Source: Rhodoferax sp.
GTDB lineage: Bacteria > Pseudomonadota > Gammaproteobacteria > Burkholderiales > Burkholderiaceae_C
Reading direction: 5' to 3'
Length of the DNA: 8,624 nucleotides
NCBI GenBank assembly: GCA_028292305.1
Contig: JAQGMQ010000169.1
Span: 1 to 8,624, forward strand
Shown one piece after another: positions 1 through 7,000 of this stretch. Below the pieces are notes generated by a model that searched no databases, had not been told where the DNA came from, and saw only the letters and a program-made list of their open reading frames with translations. Positions within the stretch are counted from its first letter, which is position 1. Each line of letters opens with the position of its first letter. The position numbers and the translations under genes were made by a program.

Positions 1-1431
1 CGAGGGCGTGTCCTGCTCGTTGTGGCCCAGCTTGCGGAAGCAGATGATGTCGACCACCACGTCCTTCTCGAACTCCATGCGGTAGTCGAGCGCCAGCTGG
101 GTGGCCAGCACCACGCCTTCCGGATCGTCGCCGTTCACGTGCAGCACCGGGGCCTCGATCATCTTGACGACGTCGGAGCAATACAGCGTCGAGCGGCTGT
201 CGCGCGGGTCGCTGGTGGTGAAGCCGATCTGGTTGTTGATCACGATGTGCACCGTGCCGCCCGTGAAGTAGCCACGGGTTTCGGCCAGCGCCAGGGTTTC
301 CATCACGACGCCCTGGCCGGCAAAGGCCGCGTCGCCATGCACCAGCACCGGCAGCACCTGCTTGCCCAACGGATCGCCGCGGCGGTCCATGCGGGCGCGC
401 ACCGAGCCTTCGACGACGGGGTTGACGATTTCCAGGTGCGACGGGTTGAACGCCAGCGACAAGTGCACCGGGCCGCCGGGGGTGGAAACGTCGGAGCTGA
501 AGCCCTGGTGGTACTTCACGTCGCCGGAGGGCAGGTCTTCAGGGGCGGTGTGGTCGAACTCGGCGAACAGGTCGGCGGGTACCTTGCCCAGCGAGTTCAC
601 CAGCACGTTCAGCCGGCCGCGGTGGGCCATGCCGATGACGATCTCCTGCACGCCCTTTTCGCCGCCCATCTGGATCAGCTCGTCCATCGAGGCGATGAAG
701 CTCTCGCCGCCTTCGAGCGAGAAACGCTTCTGGCCGACGTATTTGGTGTGCAGGAAACGCTCCAGGCCTTCGGCCGCGGTGATGCGGTCGAGGATGTGGA
801 GCTTCTTTTCCTTCGAGAAATTGGGCTTGCTGCGAATGCCTTCAAGCTTCTGCTGCCACCAACGCTTCTTGTTCTGGTCGCTGATGTACATGTATTCGGC
901 GCCGATGGTGCCGCAATACGTTTCGCGCAGCGCGTTCATCAGGTCGCGCAGCGACATGGTTTCCTTGCCGAAGAACGTGTTACTGGTGTTGAACACGGTT
1001 TCCTGGTCGGCATCGGTAAAGCCGTAGAAAGAGGCTTCGAGCTCGGGAATGTTGTCGCGCTCGGTGCGCTTGAGCGGATCGAGATCGGCCCAGCGCACAC
1101 CGACGTTTCGGTAGGCGGCGATGAGCTGCTGCACGGCGGTGCGCTTGCGGCCCATTTCGGAATCGGCGCTGGCGACGATGACCTTGGTCTGGCCCTGCTT
1201 GGCGCGGTCGGCGAAGGCGTTGATCACCGGCAGGTGCGGCACGTCCTTGGCATTGCTGCCGTCGACGGCGGGCACGTTTTGCAGCGCGTCGAAGTAGTCG
1301 CGCCAGTTGTCGGGCACGCTACCGGGGTTGCTCAGGTAGTTTTCGTACAACTCTTCGACATAGGGCGCATTGCCGCCGAAGAGATAGGTATTGCCTTGGT
1401 AGGCGCTGTAGACCGAAGAAGTCTCACTCAT
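1..1431 (-). CDS. sucA: 2-oxoglutarate dehydrogenase E1 component (SucA), 5' part
   Basis: Thiamine-diphosphate-dependent E1 subunit of the cytoplasmic 2-oxoglutarate dehydrogenase complex. It decarboxylates 2-oxoglutarate and passes the succinyl group to the E2 lipoyl domain in the TCA cycle. The first 477 codons are present and the gene continues past the left edge; the family is usually about 930-960 residues, so about half is visible. The N-terminus (MSETSSVYSAYQGNTYLFGG) is the typical E2-interacting segment of bacterial SucA. Visible landmarks are AHRGRLNVL near 269-277, LAFNPSHLE near 326-334, the ThDP/Mg signature from HGD (365-367) to INNQIGF (398-404), and GHNEQDTPS at 469-477. The start is the ATG complementary to 1429-1431, with a strong GGAGGT (1441-1446) nine bases upstream. 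The frame has no break. Upstream lies prpE on the same strand, but a 235-bp spacer with promoter-like sequence suggests its own transcript. The usual partners odhB/sucB and lpd would lie beyond the left edge. Identification is near certain. Confidence 0.97.
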   Translation of the reverse strand, partial: MSETSSVYSAYQGNTYLFGGNAPYVEELYENYLSNPGSVPDNWRDYFDALQNVPAVDGSNAKDVPHLPVINAFADRAKQGQTKVIVASADSEMGRKRTAVQQLIAAYRNVGVRWADLDPLKRTERDNIPELEASFYGFTDADQETVFNTSNTFFGKETMSLRDLMNALRETYCGTIGAEYMYISDQNKKRWWQQKLEGIRSKPNFSKEKKLHILDRITAAEGLERFLHTKYVGQKRFSLEGGESFIASMDELIQMGGEKGVQEIVIGMAHRGRLNVLVNSLGKVPADLFAEFDHTAPEDLPSGDVKYHQGFSSDVSTPGGPVHLSLAFNPSHLEIVNPVVEGSVRARMDRRGDPLGKQVLPVLVHGDAAFAGQGVVMETLALAETRGYFTGGTVHIVINNQIGFTTSDPRDSRSTLYCSDVVKMIEAPVLHVNGDDPEGVVLATQLALDYRMEFEKDVVVDIICFRKLGHNEQDTPS

Positions 1432-1446
1432 ATTCCGCTGACCTCC

Positions 1447-1463
1447 GTTTCCCTCTGGGAAAC
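1447..1463 (-). promoter_or_regulatory. Perfect hairpin abutting the sucA Shine-Dalgarno
   Basis: The sucA leader contains a 7-bp perfect inverted repeat, GTTTCCC and GGGAAAC, around a 3-nt loop. Its last base directly touches the GGAGGT Shine-Dalgarno (1441-1446). In RNA it would form a compact stem-loop immediately 5' of the ribosome-binding site without sequestering it. The repeat is seen in the sequence; a role in translation or mRNA stability is inferred. It could also be a DNA-level dyad operator. Confidence 0.45.
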
Positions 1464-1470
1464 ATTAGCT

Positions 1471-1492
1471 GGTTAAAGCTTGTTAATTAACC
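1471..1492 (-). promoter_or_regulatory. AT-rich dyad, possible sucA promoter/operator
   Basis: A short AT-rich island in otherwise GC-rich DNA, about 40-60 bases upstream of the sucA start. It contains the inverted repeat GGTTAA (1471-1476) / TTAACC (1487-1492) and, overlapping it, the perfect 10-bp palindrome GTTAATTAAC (1482-1491). On the minus strand TTAATT and TAATGT stand 17 bases apart, but each matches the sigma-70 consensus at only three of six positions, so the promoter call is weak. The dyad is the more solid observation. Confidence 0.3.
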
Positions 1493-1636
1493 TTCCGCGA
1501 CACGGCTGGACCGGTTGGCGGATGCGACTGTGGCAGGAAGGGCCGAGTACATCCGGGATTATCCCACCGAATGCAACGTCACTGTCCGGCGGCTGTGTGA
1601 CGGGGTGTTGACTGTACGCCCAAAGTCCTTGACGCG

Positions 1637-1656
1637 GCCCCGGCAAAGCCTGGGGC
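1637..1656 (-). terminator. Possible weak terminator hairpin after prpE
   Basis: An 8-bp GC stem with one bulged base and a 3-nt loop (GCCCC-A-GGC / GCC-GGGGC read on the minus strand) begins 10 bases after the prpE stop codon. The position fits a transcript end, but no T-tract follows on the minus strand, so it is not a canonical intrinsic terminator. It may be a stabilising 3' hairpin or part of a Rho-dependent end. Confidence 0.3.
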
Positions 1657-1666
1657 AACGCCAGGG

Positions 1667-3616
1667 TTACCCCGCGGCGGGAGTGGGCTTGGGGGCGGCC
1701 AATGCGTCGCGGATCTGATCCAGCGCGGCCGGATCGTCCAACGTGGTGAGGTCGCCCGCGTCGCGTCCTTCACACACGGCCTGCATTGCGCGGCGCAGCA
1801 GTTTGCCGCTGCGCGTCTTGGGCAGCAACGCCACGAACAGGACCCGCGCCGGCCGCGCCACGCCGCCGAGCTGGCCGTCCACCCGCTGCATGATTTCGCC
1901 CTCGAGCCGCAGCCGTGCCGCCGGGTCGGCTGCCAGCCGGCCGTCGCGCAGCACCGCGAACGCCATCGCCACCTGGCCCTTGAGCGCGTCGGCCACGCCC
2001 AGCACCGCCACCTCGGCCACCTGCGGATGGCCCGAAATGCATTCCTCGATCTCGCGCGTGCCCAGCCGGTGGCCGGCCACGTTGATCACGTCGTCCGAGC
2101 GGCCGAGGATGAAGAAATAGCCGTCCTGGTCGCGCAGGCCCCAGTCGAAGGTGTTGTAGACCAGCCGGCCGGGGATCGACCTCCAGTAGGTGTCGACGAA
2201 GCGCTGGTCGTCGCGCCACACGGTCTGCATGCAGCCCGGCGGCAGCGGGCCTTCGATGACCACCACGCCCTTGCGGTTGGGCTCGGTCATCGAGAGGCCG
2301 GTGACCTCGTCGACGAGTTGCACGTCGAAGCCGTACATCGGCACGCCGGGGCTTCCGAATTTGCTCGGCTTCTTCTCGACGCCGTTGGCGATCGTCAGGA
2401 TCGGCCAGCCGCTTTCGGTCTGCCAGTAGTTGTCGATGATCGGCACGCCCAGACCATCGGAAATCCATTGCGCCGTCGGCTCGTCCAGCGGCTCGCCGGC
2501 CAGGTACAGCGCCTTGAGGCTGGACAGGTCGTGCTTGCGCAGATGGGCGACGTCGTATTTCTTCAGCACCCGCACCGCGGTGGGCGCCGAGAACATGCGC
2601 GTAACCTTGTATTTTTCGACCAGTTGCCACCACACCGCCGGGTCGGGCTCGCCGTCCATGCCGCGGGTCGGCAGGCCCTCGTACATCAGCGTGGCCATGC
2701 CGGCGATCAGCGGGCCGTAGACGATATAGCTGTGGCCCACTACCCAGCCGATGTCGCTGGTGGAGAAATAGGTTTCGCCGGGCCGGGCCTCGAAGATGTG
2801 CCGCATGCTGGCCGCCAGTGCCACGGCATATCCGCCGGTGTCGCGCTGCACACCCTTGGGTTTGCCGGTGGTGCCGCTGGTGTAGAGCGTGTAGCTGGTG
2901 TGGGTGGCGTCGACCCATTCACAGGGGACATCGGCGTCCAGGTACTGCCTGCGCAGGGGCGCGTAGAGATGGTCGCGGCCCTGCACGAGCGGCAGCGGCG
3001 CCAGGTTGCGGTCGACCAGCAGCACGCTTTCGGGCTGGTGCTGGCTCAGGCGGATGGCCTCGTCGAGCAGCGGCTTGTACGCCACCACCTTGCCACCGCG
3101 CATGCCGGCATCGGCGCTGACCACCACGCGCGGCTCGGCGTCGTCGATGCGCGAGGCCAGTGCGCCCGCCGCAAAGCCGCCGAACACCACGCAATGGATG
3201 GCGCCGATGCGGGCGCAGGCCAGCATGGCGAATGCGGCCTCGGCCACCATCGGCATGTAGACCAGCACGCGGTCGCCCTTCTGCACGCCCAACGACAGCA
3301 GGATCGCCGCCATGCGCTGCACTTCGCGGTGCAGCTCCGCAAAAGAGTAAGTGCGTTCGCTGCCGGTTTCGCTCGACACATGGATCAGCGCGGGCGCGTC
3401 GGGCCGCGCCGCCACATGGCGGTCCACGGCGTTGTGGCACAGGTTGGTGGTGCCGCCGACGAACCACCTGGCAAACGGTGGCTGGCTGTAGTCGCAGATC
3501 TGTTGCGGCGGGGTTTGCCAGTCGATCAGTGCGGCCTGTTCGGTCCAGAACGCGTCGCGGTCGTCAATGGAGCGGCGGTAGAAATCGGCATAACTTGAAG
3601 TGTGGGAATCGGGCAC
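1667..3616 (-). CDS. prpE: Propionyl-CoA synthetase (propionate--CoA ligase) PrpE
   Basis: A 649-residue AMP-forming acyl-CoA synthetase, expected to activate propionate to propionyl-CoA through a propionyl-adenylate in the cytoplasm. The N-terminus has the ACAS-type cap region (YADFYRRSIDDRDAFW, 9-24). The ATP-binding loop YTSGTTGKPKG is at 245-255, the aromatic motif YWQTESGWP at 397-405 (the form typical of PrpE), the ribose-binding Asp at 491, the hinge GRSDDVINVAGHR at 505-517, and the C-terminal loop KTRSGK at 600-605. K605 is the catalytic lysine, which in this family is commonly controlled by reversible acylation. Length is slightly above the family's usual ~630 because of an extra tail ending PKPTPAAG. 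The start is GTG (complement of 3614-3616), chosen for AAGGAG at 3625-3630 eight bases upstream. The isochorismatase-family gene lies 92 bp upstream on the same strand and could share a transcript. No methylcitrate-cycle genes (prpB/C/D) are adjacent, so the role could be general short-chain acyl activation; acetyl-CoA synthetase is the main alternative. Confidence 0.9.
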   Translation of the reverse strand: MPDSHTSSYADFYRRSIDDRDAFWTEQAALIDWQTPPQQICDYSQPPFARWFVGGTTNLCHNAVDRHVAARPDAPALIHVSSETGSERTYSFAELHREVQRMAAILLSLGVQKGDRVLVYMPMVAEAAFAMLACARIGAIHCVVFGGFAAGALASRIDDAEPRVVVSADAGMRGGKVVAYKPLLDEAIRLSQHQPESVLLVDRNLAPLPLVQGRDHLYAPLRRQYLDADVPCEWVDATHTSYTLYTSGTTGKPKGVQRDTGGYAVALAASMRHIFEARPGETYFSTSDIGWVVGHSYIVYGPLIAGMATLMYEGLPTRGMDGEPDPAVWWQLVEKYKVTRMFSAPTAVRVLKKYDVAHLRKHDLSSLKALYLAGEPLDEPTAQWISDGLGVPIIDNYWQTESGWPILTIANGVEKKPSKFGSPGVPMYGFDVQLVDEVTGLSMTEPNRKGVVVIEGPLPPGCMQTVWRDDQRFVDTYWRSIPGRLVYNTFDWGLRDQDGYFFILGRSDDVINVAGHRLGTREIEECISGHPQVAEVAVLGVADALKGQVAMAFAVLRDGRLAADPAARLRLEGEIMQRVDGQLGGVARPARVLFVALLPKTRSGKLLRRAMQAVCEGRDAGDLTTLDDPAALDQIRDALAAPKPTPAAG

Positions 3617-3638
3617 GGCGTTGTCTCCTTATGGCGCC

Positions 3639-3655
3639 GGCTGGACCGCCCAGCC
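3639..3655 (-). promoter_or_regulatory. Hairpin just upstream of the prpE ribosome-binding site
   Basis: A perfect 6-bp inverted repeat, GGCTGG and CCAGCC, with a 5-nt loop, extendable by two pairs across a bulged C. It sits 8 bases upstream of the prpE Shine-Dalgarno in the 92-bp gap after the isochorismatase-family gene. No T-tract follows, so it is not an intrinsic terminator. It may be an intercistronic stem, and in DNA this GC-rich a stem of this size can also arise by chance. Confidence 0.25.
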
Positions 3656-3708
3656 CGGCTTTATGGGGCCGACCATGATGCAGGCGACTTGCGCCACGCT
3701 GACGCGGC

Positions 3709-4305
3709 CTATTTGATCAGCGCGTGCACGGCCTTGAACTGCGGATGCTCGGCGCTGCGCAGCCACTCGAACGCCACCATCTCGGTTGTCACCAGTTCGG
3801 CTCCGGCACCGGCCAGCCGGTCGAAGGCCGCGTCTCGGTTGCGCTCGGTGCGCGAGCTGCAGGCGTCGGTGACCACACACACGTCGAATTCGTCTTCGAG
3901 CAGATCGAGCGCCGTTTGCAGCAGGCACACGTGGGCTTCGCAGCCGGCGATCAGGATGGTGCCGCGCTCCGACGCATCGGGCTTCAGCATGTGTTTGGGC
4001 AGGCTGCGTGCATTGCCCTGCGGCGCCTTGGCCGGTGGGCGCAGCCATTCGCCCAGGCCTTCTTCGACGCCGCTGAACTGCATCTTGCTCAGGGTGTTGC
4101 GGCACAGCGCGCGCAGCGCGGGGTCGTTCTGCCCCAGCTTCGAGGGATTCTGTTCCGTGCCCCAGGTCGGCACGCCGAGCAGCTTGGCGGCCTGCGCCAG
4201 CCGCAGGGCGTTGGCCAGTACCAGCGGCGCTTCGAAAATGACGGGCATGAGGCGGGCCTGGTAGTCGACCAGCACGAGTTGGGAAGCGGAGGCGTCTAGC
4301 AGCAT
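3709..4305 (-). CDS. Isochorismatase-family cysteine hydrolase
   Basis: A 198-residue single-domain member of the isochorismatase/nicotinamidase fold, probably a cytoplasmic amidase or related hydrolase. The catalytic triad of the family is visible: Asp14 in LVLVDYQARL, Lys74 in NTLSKMQFS, and the nucleophile Cys127 in the strongly conserved segment AGCEAHVCLLQTALDL (120-135). The sequence resembles the YcaC-like/uncharacterised hydrolase branch more than PncA: I see no clear nicotinamidase metal-site motif DxHxxxH, so nicotinamide is not assumed as substrate. The ATG (complement of 4303-4305) has AAGGA at 4311-4315 five bases upstream. It is the first gene of a possible two-gene unit with prpE, 92 bp downstream. 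It faces the Ivy-like gene across a 446-bp spacer. The true substrate cannot be read from the sequence. Confidence 0.85.
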   Translation of the reverse strand: MLLDASASQLVLVDYQARLMPVIFEAPLVLANALRLAQAAKLLGVPTWGTEQNPSKLGQNDPALRALCRNTLSKMQFSGVEEGLGEWLRPPAKAPQGNARSLPKHMLKPDASERGTILIAGCEAHVCLLQTALDLLEDEFDVCVVTDACSSRTERNRDAAFDRLAGAGAELVTTEMVAFEWLRSAEHPQFKAVHALIK

Positions 4306-4751
4306 GAAAATCCTTGGAGGCTTGGCGAACAGGGGTCCGCGCGGAGATAGAGTTTGCCGAATTAAACCGCAGCCCCAACTTCCCGCCAGAAAACGGACTT
4401 AGTTGGCACCCGGCCCTGCATGGCTGTCACCGAATTTTCACCGACCGCTCGTACATTGGACCCATGTCGGTGCCGAGGCGGTCATCCTCGGCAAGCAAAG
4501 CGCCAATGTTCGTGGCGCCACCGACGCCATACACCAGCGCGAGCCCACCGCGGTTCGCCTCTCGCCCCTCCCCCTCCTCGTTGCCAAGCTCGCGCATACC
4601 CGCCACGGGTAGTCCGCCATCGCACGCGCGCACGGCGTGCGCGCCGGCTGCGTGACGTGGTGGGCGCTCGCTAGGCTACATTCAGCAACAGCGCGCAGCC
4701 CCGGGCGATCAACTTGCGTCGACGCGCCCATAACGATGAAGGAGACATGAG
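4306..4751. other. 446-bp divergent intergenic region, no convincing gene
   Basis: This spacer lies between the 5' ends of the isochorismatase-family gene (minus) and the Ivy-like gene (plus), so it must hold both promoters. Several short open frames cross it (for example 4314-4655 plus and 4427-4633 minus), but none has a good ribosome-binding site or a recognisable, compositionally normal product. For the minus gene, TTTAAT (complement of 4361-4366) is a -10-like hexamer with no good -35. For the plus gene, TACATT lies around 4677-4682 with GTGACG 19 bases upstream, which is weak. Other features are a GC hairpin (4626-4644) and the perfect palindrome GCGTCGACGC (4716-4725), 13 bases before the Shine-Dalgarno of the Ivy-like gene. 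Confidence 0.5.
4626..4644. repeat. Perfect GC-rich hairpin, 8-bp arms
   Basis: GCGCGCAC and GTGCGCGC form a perfect 8-bp inverted repeat around the 3-nt loop GGC. There is no flanking T-tract on either strand, so it is not an intrinsic terminator for any visible gene. It stands about 110 bases upstream of the Ivy-like gene start. Its role is unknown: operator, cruciform-prone spacer or chance in high-GC sequence. Confidence 0.4.
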
Positions 4752-5627
4752 ATGCATCCGTTGCTGAACGACTGTCGGCGGCGAGGCGGCCGTTCGCCTT
4801 CACGATCCAGGCGGCTCGCCACCGTCGCGCTGCCTGCCGTGCTGCTGGTGCTCGCGGCATGGGCCGGTGACACGGCGGCCCAGGAGCGCGTCAAGGCCGA
4901 GCTGCTGCAGCTCTACGGCGGCGTCTACTCGAATGCCTGCGTCGACAGCGACGCGCCGCGCCTGCGCATCTCGCCCGACGCGCTCGTGGTGCAAAACGAC
5001 GGCCAGCGGCTCATCGGCCGCAAGCTGCGTTCGGCCAACCCCTTCGGGACGAATGCCGCACCGCCCCAGTTCCGCACGGCGCTGACCGGCGAGGCCACCA
5101 CCGGCGGCACGGTCGAGTTCATCGTCATGGAAGACCGGCGCGGCCTGTATGTGACTGTGCCGGGCGACGGCCGCGTGCAGGCCCTGCTCGGCAAAAGCGC
5201 GGCCGCCACACGTTACCGCCGCTGCGACGACCCGGCAGCGCAAGCCGTCGCCCGGCCCACGCCACCCATTCCGGCCCAGGACGAACCCGCCAGCGAGACG
5301 GAAAAGATGCTGCTGGACGAGCAGTTCAAGTCGAGTTACCTGCGTGCGCTCGGCCCGCTGGCCAGGGACCGCTGGCTGGCACAACTCGAAGGGCCGCGCC
5401 CACCCACGCGGCAGCTGCGGCTCGACGGCAATGAATACACCGTGATCGCGGTCTGCAAAGCGCATGCCTGCGCCGACCACAACACGGTGTTGTTGTATGC
5501 CGCGACCCAGGCCACGGTGTTCGGCAAGGTGTTCCAGGCTGGTCAGTCGCGTTACTACGGCGACCCCTCGCCGGCCTTGGCCGTGGCGCTGGACCAGATT
5601 TGGGCCACCGAGTGGCGCCGGCGCTGA
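4752..5627 (+). CDS. Exported two-domain protein with Ivy-type lysozyme-inhibitor domain
   Basis: A 291-residue protein predicted to act in the periplasm. A basic N-terminus (RRRGGRSPSRSRR, 9-21) precedes a hydrophobic stretch (22-37) and an AGDTAA-QER signal-peptidase-like site near 43/44. Residues about 46-160 form a domain I do not recognise, with two cysteines (C63, C158) that could pair. A Pro/Ala/Glu-rich linker follows (160-182). Residues about 186-291 resemble Ivy, the inhibitor of vertebrate (C-type) lysozyme: WLAQLEGP, then VCKAHAC at 234-240, then FGKVFQ and YYGDPSPA. In E. coli Ivy the equivalent CKPHDC loop is closed by a disulfide and its His enters the lysozyme active site; C235, K236, H238 and C240 are kept here, while Pro and Asp are both Ala. 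E. coli Ivy is about 157 residues, so the N-terminal half is extra. The start is ATG at 4752 with AAGGAG at 4739-4744 seven bases upstream; an ATG at 4747 closes after seven codons. The function is inferred from the domain, not proven. Confidence 0.75.
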   Translation: MHPLLNDCRRRGGRSPSRSRRLATVALPAVLLVLAAWAGDTAAQERVKAELLQLYGGVYSNACVDSDAPRLRISPDALVVQNDGQRLIGRKLRSANPFGTNAAPPQFRTALTGEATTGGTVEFIVMEDRRGLYVTVPGDGRVQALLGKSAAATRYRRCDDPAAQAVARPTPPIPAQDEPASETEKMLLDEQFKSSYLRALGPLARDRWLAQLEGPRPPTRQLRLDGNEYTVIAVCKAHACADHNTVLLYAATQATVFGKVFQAGQSRYYGDPSPALAVALDQIWATEWRRR

Positions 5628-5665
5628 CGTTCCGCCAGGTGCGCCCCCGTCCGGTGGGTTGATGG

Positions 5666-6826
5666 TCAGTTGCCTGCAGGCAGCAAGCGCAGCAGTTGGC
5701 CGCGCGCGTCGTCGGTCAGCACGTAGAGCAAACCGTCCGGCCCCTGGCGCACATCGCGAATGCGGGCGCCACCATCGGCCAGCAGCTTGTGCTCGCGTAC
5801 CACCTTGCCCTTGAACGGCTCGCTCAATTCGATGCGGTCCAGGTAACCGAACTTCAGCGAGCCCACGAAAAGGTTGCCGCGCCAGGCCGCACCGTAGCGG
5901 TCGCTGGTCAGGAAAGCCATGCCCGAGGGCGCGATCGACGGCACCCAATAGTGCAGCGGCTGCTCCATGCCGGCCTTGGCCGTGAGGCCTTCACCGATCT
6001 TGCCGCCGCCGTAGTTTTCACCGTAGGTGATCACCGGCCAGCCGTAATTGCGCCCGCGCTGCGGCAGGTTGATCTCGTCGCCACCCTGCGGGCCGTGTTC
6101 GTGCATCCACAACGTGCCGTCGGGCGCCAGCGTCGCGCCCTGGGCATTGCGGTGGCCGTAGATCCAGATCTCGGGCAGCGCGCCGGTCTGGTTGACGAAG
6201 GGGTTGTCCTTCGGCACGCCACCGTCCTTCTGGATGCGCACGATCTTGCCGTGGTGGTTGTCCAGCTTCTGCGCATCTTCCTTGCGCGAAAAACGCTCAC
6301 CGAGGGTCAGGAACAGCAGGCCGTCGGGCTGGCCGTCCTTGCGGCTTTCGACGATGCGGCAACCGAAATGCGCGCTGCTTTGCACCTTCGGCTTCTGGCT
6401 GAACAGGATGCGCACGTTGTCGAGCCGGCTGCGGTCCGCGGACAGCTGGGCACTGGCCAAGGCCGTGCTGTTGCCGCCGCCGCCGGTCGCCGGCTCGGAG
6501 AAGCAGAAGTAAAGCGTACGGTTGGCGACAAAGTTGCTGTCCAGCACCACGTCGAGCAGACCGCCCTGGCCACCGTCGGCCACTGCCGGCAGGCCGGTCA
6601 ACGGCGCGTTCAAACGCCCATCGGCTTCGACCACCCGCATGCGGCCAGGGCGCTCCGTCACCAGAAACCGCCCCTCCGGCAAAAATGCCACGGCCCAGGG
6701 GTTCTGCAAATCTTTTGTCACCATTTCGGTGCGAACTTGCTGCGCCTGCGCGTTCGCCACCGTTGCCGTCAATAAAGCGAAAACGATGGTCCATTGGCGC
6801 CAAAGCGCGATCGAGTTTCTCGCCAT
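5666..6826 (-). CDS. Exported PQQ-dependent aldose sugar dehydrogenase (YliI/soluble glucose dehydrogenase family)
   Basis: A 386-residue six-bladed beta-propeller of the glucose/sorbosone dehydrogenase family, expected to oxidise aldoses in the periplasm using PQQ and Ca2+. An N-terminal signal peptide (hydrophobic core about 12-24, cleavage near ANA-QAQ at 26/27) is followed by NPWAVAFLPEGRFLVTERPG (42-61), GGQGGLLDV (85-93, Gln87 at the likely PQQ position), HFG (His153, candidate catalytic base), GHRNAQG (224-230), HEHGPQGGDEINL (242-254) and RIRDVRQGPDGLLYV (355-369). Length matches E. coli YliI (about 370). I chose the ATG complementary to 6824-6826 because AAGGAA (6835-6840) stands eight bases upstream and the signal peptide then begins correctly. 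The in-frame start at 6874 would add 16 residues ahead of it. No PQQ biosynthesis genes are in the window, so cofactor supply is unknown. It converges with the Ivy-like gene over a 38-bp gap. The substrate is uncertain. Confidence 0.88.
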   Translation of the reverse strand: MARNSIALWRQWTIVFALLTATVANAQAQQVRTEMVTKDLQNPWAVAFLPEGRFLVTERPGRMRVVEADGRLNAPLTGLPAVADGGQGGLLDVVLDSNFVANRTLYFCFSEPATGGGGNSTALASAQLSADRSRLDNVRILFSQKPKVQSSAHFGCRIVESRKDGQPDGLLFLTLGERFSRKEDAQKLDNHHGKIVRIQKDGGVPKDNPFVNQTGALPEIWIYGHRNAQGATLAPDGTLWMHEHGPQGGDEINLPQRGRNYGWPVITYGENYGGGKIGEGLTAKAGMEQPLHYWVPSIAPSGMAFLTSDRYGAAWRGNLFVGSLKFGYLDRIELSEPFKGKVVREHKLLADGGARIRDVRQGPDGLLYVLTDDARGQLLRLLPAGN

Positions 6827-7000
6827 CGAACAGATTCCTTGGTTGATTTGCACCACATCACGCAGCACTGGCACCAGTTTTGCATGTAGGACCAGACGCC
6901 GCTACTGCGTACAGCGTTGCACCTAGAATCAGTAGGTTCACTTTTAGGTATCCTGTGGGTGTAAACGGTTCCAAAAGCACCAAAATCGTGCCTGACAACC

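Noticed and set aside
22..1476. Long plus-strand open frame (484 codons) opposite sucA
   Set aside because: It is antisense to a certain sucA. The product is rich in His, Val, Ala and Gly without any domain, the usual shadow of codon bias in high-GC genes.
1770..2918. Minus-strand 382-codon frame inside prpE
   Set aside because: It is a +1/-1 frame shadow of prpE, Arg/Ala/Gly-rich with no domain; prpE itself is unbroken, so it is not a frameshifted paralogue.
2027..3598. Long plus-strand open frame (523 codons) opposite prpE
   Set aside because: It is antisense to an intact prpE, with low-complexity His/Ala/Gly composition and no ribosome-binding site or motif.
4427..4633. Minus-strand 68-codon frame in the divergent spacer
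   Set aside because: The composition is slightly more protein-like than its neighbours, but there is no Shine-Dalgarno and no recognisable family; homology would be needed to rescue it.
5628..5665. Terminator between the convergent Ivy-like and PQQ dehydrogenase genes
   Set aside because: Only a loose CCGCC/GGTGG pairing with a long loop and no T-run on either strand; insufficient to call.
4800..5948. Minus-strand 382-codon frame across the Ivy-like gene
   Set aside because: It is antisense to a gene with a good ribosome-binding site, signal peptide and Ivy motif, and it runs across the end of the PQQ dehydrogenase gene.
5696..6775. Plus-strand 359-codon frame opposite the PQQ dehydrogenase
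   Set aside because: It is antisense to a clear beta-propeller enzyme; the composition is that of a shadow frame.
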